Source: Bacteroidota bacterium (lineage in GTDB: Bacteria; Bacteroidota; Ignavibacteria; UBA10030; UBA6906). Taken from it: a stretch of DNA of 7,208 nucleotides. The DNA is taken from assembly GCA_017860555.1 (NCBI GenBank), contig JAGDMJ010000162.1:1-7208 (forward strand). Reading direction: 5' to 3'. The notes under the pieces were generated by a model. The model saw nothing but the letters and a program-made list of their open reading frames with translations, had not been told where the DNA came from and searched no databases. This document shows, piece by piece, positions 1 through 5,148 of this stretch. The translations under genes were made by a program, and so were the position numbers. The first letter of the stretch is position 1. The number at the start of each line of letters is the position of its first letter.

Positions 1-210
1 GGCCCGCGGGCGGTCAGGATCACCGCCGGCGAGCGGATTTTTGAATTCGCTGTCACGTCGGGCGAGGCGGAACTGAAGATTGGAGAAGCACGGGAAGCAT
101 ATTGGTCTCCTTACCCCGCACTTCGAGCGTTCCCGATTGAGTTGATCGTCCCTCCCCCGGCCGAAGGGTATGACCGGGAGATATCGTACAGGCTGACACT
201 TCTCCGATAG
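1..210 (+). CDS. C-terminal end of an unrecognised protein (5' part outside window)
   Basis: Frame 1 is open from the first base to a TAG at 208-210, giving 69 residues with no start of its own needed. The sequence alternates short hydrophobic and charged stretches (for example RITAGERIFEFAV and EISYRLTLL), which suggests beta-strands such as a C-terminal beta-sandwich of a larger secreted protein. It also contains an aromatic, proline-rich turn (AYWSPYPALRAFP). I do not recognise the family. It lies 41 bases upstream of the oligogalacturonate lyase on the same strand, so a carbohydrate-active enzyme would fit the context, but nothing in the fragment shows it. The reading frame is likely real because it is open throughout and ends just before a well-formed gene start. 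Confidence 0.6.
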   Translation, partial: GPRAVRITAGERIFEFAVTSGEAELKIGEAREAYWSPYPALRAFPIELIVPPPAEGYDREISYRLTLLR

Positions 211-251
211 CTTATGGCGGCCACTGAACAAGCCCCAAATGAAGGATCATC

Positions 252-1454
252 ATGAAACGGACACATCTTCTTTCTGCATTCTTCACCATAGGCGCATGCA
301 TCTTGCTTGCCCAGGCTATTTCGGCCCCGACGGCCGACAGTGATGCCGGCTTTGTCGGAAAGATCATTCCCAGTGAAAAGAAAAGCTGGATCGACGACAG
401 CACGGGACGCGAGATTACGCAATGGACAACCACGGGACAGAATTGGCATCCGTACTTCACCACAGACTCGTTCATAGACGATCACACTGCGATCATAATT
501 TCCTCCAGGACAGGAACCAAACAACTGTACAAATTGGACCTTCAATCGGGGCAAATGGTGCAAATGACCGCCGCCGACGATTACCAAAACATGGATCATC
601 GTCCGGCGTTTGCAATGGCCTGGTACCTCGATGGGACGAAATTGCGCTCCCTGAATACCGCGACACTTGAATCAACGGACATCTACGATTTCAAGAACGA
701 GGCTTTTCATATCAACTCGTTTTCCGTGACCTGCGACGCAAAGTGGTTCGTCTTCTCCGTCAGCAAGAAACGCGCAACCGAAGGAAACTGCCAGTACGGG
801 CCATTTGCCATCTTCAAGCTGAATCTTCAAGACCGGTCGCTGATCCAAATCACAATGGACTATGGCTTGAACATCGGGCATGTCCAGACCAATCCGGTGA
901 ACCCAGACCTCATCATGTACTGCTGGCAATGGGAGAAGTTTGATCGGCCAAAGCTTGTCGGTCACGCTCCGATTCGCATCTGGTGGGTGAATATTGATGG
1001 GACCGCCGGGGGGCCTCTTGCACAGGAATACGGAACGCAGCGGACCCACGAAACCTGGACGGCTGATGGCAAACAAATCGCCTTTGTGTCCAAGTATCGG
1101 TGGGGAGCAAACGTGGGGAAGCATTTCCTGGGCCTACAGTCGATCGACGGCTCGGTCCAGACCACCTACTGGGTGCAGGTTTCCCCCGCGCATCAAAATG
1201 TGTACAAGGACAACAAGCACTGGATTGTGGATCTCTATAACGATGAGCAACCTCTGCTGGTCATGTTTACGCGTGCAGCGGACAAGCTGGAGAGGGCCGA
1301 GGTGCTGTTCCGGCACGGCTCGAGCATGGTCGGGCAGAATTCCCATCCGCATCCAAGATTTTCAACAGACGGCACGTATATCCTTTTCAGCACAGACAGG
1401 ACGGGCACAGCACAAGTCCACACGGTCCGAGTGGATCTCAACAGCTCGAAATAG
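252..1454 (+). CDS. ogl: Exported oligogalacturonate lyase, polysaccharide lyase family 22
   Basis: This enzyme cleaves short oligogalacturonides from pectin by metal-assisted beta-elimination, releasing unsaturated galacturonate. The 400 residues fit a seven-bladed beta-propeller, with recurring blade strands such as WTADGKQIAFVS (269-280) and PRFSTDGTYILFS (368-380). From the published Yersinia enterocolitica enzyme (as I recall: Arg217, base His242, Mn ligands His287, Gln350, His353, His355), the matching residues here would be R242, H266 (THETW), H314, and Q362/H365/H367 in GQNSHPHPRF. The Q-x-x-H-x-H spacing matches exactly; H314 is the least certain. Known family members are cytoplasmic, but this one begins with K2-R3, a hydrophobic stretch to about residue 22 and AQA/ISA cleavage sites, so it is probably periplasmic. 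An AAGGA at 242-246 lies 5 bases before the ATG. The acyltransferase remnant follows after 33 bases. Confidence 0.9.
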   Translation: MKRTHLLSAFFTIGACILLAQAISAPTADSDAGFVGKIIPSEKKSWIDDSTGREITQWTTTGQNWHPYFTTDSFIDDHTAIIISSRTGTKQLYKLDLQSGQMVQMTAADDYQNMDHRPAFAMAWYLDGTKLRSLNTATLESTDIYDFKNEAFHINSFSVTCDAKWFVFSVSKKRATEGNCQYGPFAIFKLNLQDRSLIQITMDYGLNIGHVQTNPVNPDLIMYCWQWEKFDRPKLVGHAPIRIWWVNIDGTAGGPLAQEYGTQRTHETWTADGKQIAFVSKYRWGANVGKHFLGLQSIDGSVQTTYWVQVSPAHQNVYKDNKHWIVDLYNDEQPLLVMFTRAADKLERAEVLFRHGSSMVGQNSHPHPRFSTDGTYILFSTDRTGTAQVHTVRVDLNSSK

Positions 1455-1487
1455 GGGGTTGTCCGGCCAGGAAGGATACGCTTTGGT

Positions 1488-1781
1488 ATGAGTGCGTTCA
1501 GTACATACGCGGATCGTTGGAACATCGGCCTTGGGGGTGAGTGGTCAGGCAAACGTGAGCTGTCGGTGGATGCCCTTCGGGGCTTCGATATGTTTTGGAT
1601 CATCGGTGGCCAGAAGATCTTCCGAAGTCTGGATGAGGTATTCCATTCACCAACGACGGGATGGATAGACCGACAGTTGGATCACGCGGAGTGGCCGTTC
1701 GCGCTTGCCCTGGGCGGATTTCTCGTGCTTTACGTTGTACTGAAGGTTATGTACGACAGGAAAATCTATATAAGGATCTGA
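1488..1781 (+). pseudogene. Internally deleted HGSNAT/DUF5009-type membrane acyltransferase
   Basis: Residues 24-69 carry the hallmark N-terminus of the heparan-alpha-glucosaminide N-acetyltransferase-like family (COG4299/DUF5009): ELSVDALRGFDMFWIIGG at 24-41, then QLDHAEW at 63-69. In full-length relatives that last motif is followed by a GF-x-F-x-DLIFPLF membrane segment. Here it runs straight into a single membrane helix (70-88) and MYDRKIYIRI (88-97), which resembles the usual extreme C-terminus of the family (a YRRKIFxRV-like end). Relatives are usually about 370-420 residues with ten or more helices, so roughly 280 central residues are missing, yet the frame is intact. The active-site core is gone, so acyltransferase activity is not expected. 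AGGAAGGA at 1469-1476 lies 11 bases before the ATG. The 3' end contains the ribosome-binding site of the next gene. A working two-helix miniprotein or an assembly collapse are alternatives. Confidence 0.75.
1772..1776 (+). promoter_or_regulatory. Ribosome-binding site AAGGA for the metallophosphoesterase gene
   Basis: AAGGA lies 8 bases before the ATG at 1785, inside the last codons of the acyltransferase remnant. It supports the ATG start over the in-frame GTG at 1845, which has no such site. The overlap with the upstream coding region, and the 3-base gap between stop and start, suggest translational coupling. Confidence 0.6.
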
Positions 1782-1784
1782 TTA

Positions 1785-3107
1785 ATGGTCTATGCAACCT
1801 GCCGCCCGAATCTTCCAGAAGGATGCCCGACCCCTTGCCCGAACGTGAGAAGCGGCGGATGGGTCGCTGTCTTTGCTGTATGTGCGTTCATCATCTTGCA
1901 TTCCCCTGCCGTCCGAGCGCAATCCTCTGCGGATATTCCGACACGAATCATCCTCAATCTGACGGATTCTCCTGCGACGAGTATGGCCGTCACGTGGAGA
2001 ATGTCGAGGGAGTATCGGAACGCGGCAGTGGAATACTCCGTCGCGACGCCGGGGACGGAATTTGTCGGGGCGGCGATCCGGCAGCCCGGATCCATGGAAG
2101 TGATGAATGTGCCCAGGGAACCAGTGGCGTTTCACTACGCGGCTCTTATGCGTGACCTGAAACCGGGTACGGCGTACGTCTACCGGGTCGGCAAGGATTC
2201 GCTCTGGAGCGAATGGAACCAATTCATCACCGCCCAGGGGGGCAATGTACCGTTCTCGTTCGTCTGGTTTGGGGATCCCCAAGACGACATCAGCGAGCAT
2301 CTTTCGCGCCTTTTCCGTCAAGCCCTCCGGACGGCTCCGGAAGCACGGTTCTGGCTGTTTTCCGGCGACCTGACATCCGAACCCGAGGATGATCAATGGG
2401 GGGAGTTGTTCGATGCCCCGGGCTTTGTGTTGAGGACTATTCCCACGGCGATGGTTCCTGGCAACCACGATATGGGTTTCAAATTTCAGGATGACAGCAT
2501 CGTCAGAGATGCGAAGGGAAAAAAGGTCCGCGGAAGAACGGTCTCACCACTCTGGCGTGTGCACGTCACGCTTCCGGAGAACGGAGTTGCGGGTCTCGAA
2601 GAGACTTCCTACTCGTTCGATTACCAGGGCGTGCGGTTCGTCATGATCAACAGCAACGACCGGCTGGAGGAGCAGGCGCGCTGGATGGACACGGTGCTTT
2701 CGGCGAATCCAAACCGGTGGACAGTCGTCGCGTTTCACCACCCGCTGTATTCCTCAGGACGAGAACGGGATGACAGGAAGACGCGCGATGCGTTCCTCCC
2801 CCTCTTTGACAAATATCATGTCGCTCTGGTACTGACCGGTCATGACCATACCTATGCCCGCAGTCACCGGCTGGCCAACAATTCCGTTGTCTCCGGCAAT
2901 CTCTCCGGGACGGTGTACGTCGTGTCCGCCTCGGGACCAAAATTCTATGAATACACATCGTTCTACGACTCCCTGATGGCAAAAACAGGTACGGGTGTTC
3001 AGTTGTACCAGGTCATCACGGTGAGCGGGGGGCACCTCAACTACCGGGCATACAGCGCGGATGGTGCCTTGTATGATTCGTTCGAGCTAACAAAGCAGGA
3101 TCACTAA
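1785..3107 (+). CDS. Exported metallophosphoesterase with N-terminal fibronectin-like domain (purple acid phosphatase fold)
   Basis: Predicted to hydrolyse phosphate esters with a two-metal centre outside the cytoplasm. After a membrane segment and signal peptide (about 26-45, cleavage near VRAQS), residues 51-149 form a fibronectin-III-like domain of the purple acid phosphatase N-terminal type. The catalytic domain then shows the motifs in order: GDPQ (D164), GDLTS (D195), GNHD (N227, H228), VAFH (H318) and GHDH (H353, H355). The C-terminal GTVYVVSASGPKFYEY stretch (375-390) is typical of bacterial members. True purple enzymes have tyrosine three residues after the second aspartate (GDxxY). 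Here it is S198, so the iron-tyrosinate purple colour is not expected. The first 24 residues before the signal core are unusually long and contain three cysteines; a GTG start at codon 21 would give a normal signal peptide. The substrate is unknown; phosphomonoesters or phytate-like compounds are possible. Confidence 0.88.
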   Translation: MVYATCRPNLPEGCPTPCPNVRSGGWVAVFAVCAFIILHSPAVRAQSSADIPTRIILNLTDSPATSMAVTWRMSREYRNAAVEYSVATPGTEFVGAAIRQPGSMEVMNVPREPVAFHYAALMRDLKPGTAYVYRVGKDSLWSEWNQFITAQGGNVPFSFVWFGDPQDDISEHLSRLFRQALRTAPEARFWLFSGDLTSEPEDDQWGELFDAPGFVLRTIPTAMVPGNHDMGFKFQDDSIVRDAKGKKVRGRTVSPLWRVHVTLPENGVAGLEETSYSFDYQGVRFVMINSNDRLEEQARWMDTVLSANPNRWTVVAFHHPLYSSGRERDDRKTRDAFLPLFDKYHVALVLTGHDHTYARSHRLANNSVVSGNLSGTVYVVSASGPKFYEYTSFYDSLMAKTGTGVQLYQVITVSGGHLNYRAYSADGALYDSFELTKQDH

Positions 3108-3128
3108 TTCACGCTTCACTTTTCACTC
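3108..3128 (+). repeat. Three TTCAC units at a 7-base period
   Basis: TTCAC begins at 3108, 3115 and 3122, each followed by two variable bases (GC, TT, TC). The array sits directly after the stop codon of the metallophosphoesterase gene and 9 bases before the AGGAGG of the T9SS protein gene. It may be a short heptanucleotide microsatellite, whose length could vary between strains and alter the leader. With three copies it could also be chance. Confidence 0.45.
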
Positions 3129-3136
3129 TCTATTCC

Positions 3137-3142
3137 AGGAGG
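3137..3142 (+). promoter_or_regulatory. Strong Shine-Dalgarno AGGAGG before the T9SS cargo gene
   Basis: A full AGGAGG lies 4 bases before the ATG at 3147. It fixes the start and is the strongest ribosome-binding site in the window, consistent with high expression of a surface protein. The spacing is slightly short. Confidence 0.65.
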
Positions 3143-3146
3143 CTTC

Positions 3147-5060
3147 ATGACAACACTGGTTCGATTTCTTATCGTAGCGCTTCTGCTGGTACTTGGCATG
3201 ACCGCTCAGGCGCAGGTTATCTTCACAGAAACCTTTGATTTTTCCAACGATGGCGGCCTTGTTGATTGCGCGCTGTTGAAAACCTGGTCACCCTACTATC
3301 CCCAGGCATACACGAATCTTGGCACTCCCAACTGGATCACCGGCACGACCTCAGAGTTCACCGCGCCGGTCCTGGTGGAGACAGGCGCGTTGACATATTC
3401 GGGCTATGCGTTGTCAGGGGCAGGGAAGAAAGTGTATTTGCCGTCGTCGGATTCAGCGCGCCAGACTGCGCGAAGGCAGTTTGCACCCCAGACGGGAAAG
3501 GTATACTACGCGATGATGGTCAACATCAAAGAGATGTTCCAACTCGGTACCCCGTACAACGGCGTACTTGTAGACGTGGGAAGACAAGATCTCAATGGAA
3601 CGACGATTGCGTGCGTGAACAGCAGCACATCGAGTTCCGGTATACGGGGGCTCCTGGTGTTCCTCCGGGCAGACACAACCGGCGGCGTCAATGCGAGCAA
3701 GCTTCTCGCCGGGGTAAGCTACCGAAGAGATGATCCAGCGACGGCCTTCTCAACTAAACTGCTGGATACTCTGCAAACGAACCTGATGATCGTGTGCACG
3801 GACCCTGCCACGGCAACTTCGAAGTTGTGGGTCAATCCCGACCTGTCAGGGCCGGAGCCGGCACCGGATGCTGTCTGCGTAAATGCAAACGGAGCCGAAT
3901 CACTTGCGCTAATCTACTTCTCGATCTATCAACGGTCGGAAGGTCCATCAGGCTGGATCGGCGGTTTGCGGGTTGGCACCAGTTGGGGGATCGTCACTAA
4001 CAATTCCGATCTGCCAATGGTCGAGACTTTTGACTATAAGCTCGGGGCGTTATGCGATAACCTGGCGAACCTCAACGCCGCTTCACCTTATTATCCTCTC
4101 GCGGCAAACAACGTCAGCGGCGGCCTTTGGATTAACGGCAGCACGAGCACGAACGACGATCCCCTGCTTATTGATTCCATTGCACTCGACTATCCCGACT
4201 ATGCGTTGTCGGGGGTCGGCAAAAAGGTCTGGTGCCCGAACCTCCCGAGCAACACAAGCAACAACCGGGCATCGCGCAAATTTTCACCTGTTACCGGAAA
4301 GGTCTACTATTCCGCCCTGATCAATCTCCCCAACGTGAACGATCTCTCATCGAGCACCTCCAGCAACGGGGAATACCTGATGGGAGTCTACCCGAACTCG
4401 AGCTTCTCATCGGCGGCTGGTCGCGGGCTTCTTGCATTCCGGTCATCTCCCACCGCGGGGAAATACGTTGTTGGAGTGCGTGCCTCCAATGCGGTTGCCC
4501 CCGGCTGGGTTCCCAAAGACCTCGATACCGCCTCGACGCAGCTAGTCGTTATTGGCTACCAGCTCAGCACTGGTCTTGCGGAAATTTGGGTCAATCCTCC
4601 CATTTCTTCAACGATACCGACCCCCGATGGAACCTCCAGCCTAGGCACGACGGAGACAAACACGGACATCGGGCGCTTTGGCATCTATCAACGCGGGGAC
4701 AAACCCCACGCATATGTCGGCGGAATTCAGGTCGACACGGCATGGATGCTCAAGACGACGACAGGTATTCGAGAAGCGAAGGCATACGGTCCAACAACCT
4801 TCCAACTCCTGGGGAACTATCCGAACCCATTCAATCCGTCGACACAGATCCAGTTCAGTGTAGCTCAAACTGGACGGGCAACACTTCAAGTGTTCAATCT
4901 GCTCGGCCAGGTCGTCGCAACGCTGTTTGACGACGAGGCCTTGTCCGGCAAGATCTATGAAATCAGCTTCTCCGGCGCTGGCCATTCATCCGGGTTGTAC
5001 CTGGCCCGATTGGAGTCCGGCCGGGAGGTAAGGGTACGCAAGATGATTCTCATGAAATAA
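3147..5060 (+). CDS. T9SS cargo protein with two tandem copies of an uncharacterised domain and a C-terminal sorting domain
   Basis: The 637-residue protein has a signal peptide (hydrophobic 6-20, cleavage near TAQAQ at 19-23) and two related modules at about 28-280 and 293-533. It ends with a type A T9SS sorting domain (about 553-637) with NYPNPFNPSTQIQFSV, VFNLLGQVV, GLYLARLES and a basic end RVRKMILMK. It should be exported by Sec, moved across the outer membrane by the type IX machinery, and anchored or released after removal of the sorting domain. The modules share ETFD, SPYYP, YALSGxGKKV, FxPxTGKVYY, RGLL, WVNP, IYQR and GG(L/I)xVxT(S/A)W. Their length and beta-rich pattern suggest a concanavalin/LamG-like sandwich, which is inference. 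I see no catalytic motif. It lies between two phosphatase genes; binding to carbohydrate or other ligands is plausible but not shown. Confidence 0.9.
   Translation: MTTLVRFLIVALLLVLGMTAQAQVIFTETFDFSNDGGLVDCALLKTWSPYYPQAYTNLGTPNWITGTTSEFTAPVLVETGALTYSGYALSGAGKKVYLPSSDSARQTARRQFAPQTGKVYYAMMVNIKEMFQLGTPYNGVLVDVGRQDLNGTTIACVNSSTSSSGIRGLLVFLRADTTGGVNASKLLAGVSYRRDDPATAFSTKLLDTLQTNLMIVCTDPATATSKLWVNPDLSGPEPAPDAVCVNANGAESLALIYFSIYQRSEGPSGWIGGLRVGTSWGIVTNNSDLPMVETFDYKLGALCDNLANLNAASPYYPLAANNVSGGLWINGSTSTNDDPLLIDSIALDYPDYALSGVGKKVWCPNLPSNTSNNRASRKFSPVTGKVYYSALINLPNVNDLSSSTSSNGEYLMGVYPNSSFSSAAGRGLLAFRSSPTAGKYVVGVRASNAVAPGWVPKDLDTASTQLVVIGYQLSTGLAEIWVNPPISSTIPTPDGTSSLGTTETNTDIGRFGIYQRGDKPHAYVGGIQVDTAWMLKTTTGIREAKAYGPTTFQLLGNYPNPFNPSTQIQFSVAQTGRATLQVFNLLGQVVATLFDDEALSGKIYEISFSGAGHSSGLYLARLESGREVRVRKMILMK
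3228..3986 (+). repeat. Copy 1 of the tandem domain in the T9SS cargo protein
   Basis: This encodes residues 28-280. Landmarks are ETFD 28-31, SPYYP 48-52, YALSGAGKKV 87-96, FAPQTGKVYY 112-121, RGLL 167-170, LWVNP 227-231, IYQR 260-263 and GGLRVGTSW 272-280. The DNA copies have diverged; the best shared word I found is the 12 bases CTATGCGTTGTC at 3404-3415 and again at 4199-4210. This points to an old duplication. Confidence 0.8.
4023..4745 (+). repeat. Copy 2 of the tandem domain in the T9SS cargo protein
   Basis: This encodes residues 293-533. Landmarks match copy 1 in the same order: ETFD 293-296, SPYYP 313-317, YALSGVGKKV 352-361, FSPVTGKVYY 379-388, RGLL 426-429, WVNP 481-484, IYQR 513-516 and GGIQVDTAW 525-533. 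Copy 2 is about 12 residues shorter and has fewer cysteines (C303 and C363, against four in copy 1). Confidence 0.8.
4803..5057 (+). other. Type A T9SS C-terminal sorting domain (residues 553-637)
   Basis: The segment has the usual order of family motifs: YPNPFNPST near its start, a VFNLLGQVV strand, a GLYLARL strand and a final basic KMILMK tail. The known role is recognition by the type IX secretion machinery and removal at the cell surface. It is the best taxonomic marker in the window. Confidence 0.93.
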
Positions 5061-5083
5061 GAATTCGTCAATCGTGAGTGAAT

Positions 5084-5148
5084 CCGGGCCAGGAAAGACT
5101 TATCATCCTGGCCCGGCCCACTCCAGAATGGATGGAGGCCAGGATGAT
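5084..5148 (+). promoter_or_regulatory. Three-arm, mutually exclusive hairpins over the PafA-like gene start
   Basis: Arm A (5084-5094, CCGGGCCAGGA) is a perfect 11-base complement of 5106-5116 (TCCTGGCCCGG), with an 11-base loop. The middle arm read as 5102-5113 (ATCATCCTGGCC) is also a perfect 12-base complement of arm C, 5137-5148 (GGCCAGGATGAT). Arm C holds the last two bases of the Shine-Dalgarno GGAGG and the whole ATG at 5144. The middle arm cannot pair with both. A:B pairing leaves the start open, while B:C pairing would hide it. A:B is richer in GC and has the shorter loop, so the open state should be the default. There is no T-run after A:B, so it is not a typical intrinsic terminator. 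The pairing potential is seen directly; a regulatory function is inferred. Confidence 0.5.
5134..5138 (+). promoter_or_regulatory. Ribosome-binding site GGAGG that sets the PafA-like start
   Basis: GGAGG is 5 bases before the ATG at 5144. The longer reading frame opening with GTG at 5078 has no Shine-Dalgarno sequence and would put 22 extra residues ahead of the signal peptide. The ATG at 5144 is therefore chosen. Confidence 0.75.

Noticed and set aside
238..250. ATGA-AGGA-TCAT small palindrome placing the PL22 ribosome-binding site in a loop
   Set aside because: A four-pair AT-rich stem is too weak and too common to support a claim.
285..300. Possible lipobox (TIGAC, C16) in the PL22 signal peptide
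   Set aside because: The cysteine lies in the middle of the hydrophobic core and is followed by ILLAQA, so signal peptidase I cleavage near residue 22-25 is more likely.
994..1491. Long + strand reading frame of 165 codons overlapping the end of the PL22 gene
   Set aside because: It is a +1-type shadow of the lyase: rich in arginine, serine and cysteine, with no family motif, and the overlapping frame carries the catalytic residues.
1782..2468. 228-codon frame on the minus strand opposite the metallophosphoesterase
   Set aside because: Its composition is arginine- and histidine-rich and typical of antisense shadows; the + strand frame there has a full set of metal-binding motifs.
4232..4930. 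232-codon + strand frame inside the T9SS protein gene
   Set aside because: No recognisable motifs and a skewed composition; the overlapping frame contains the repeated domain and sorting domain.
5084..5116. Intrinsic terminator after the T9SS protein gene
   Set aside because: The stem is strong, but CCCACTCC follows instead of a T-run; the structure is better described as part of the three-arm arrangement.
5078..5143. GTG start extending the PafA-like protein by 22 residues
   Set aside because: No ribosome-binding site precedes it and it would bury the signal peptide; ATG 5144 has GGAGG at 5 bases.
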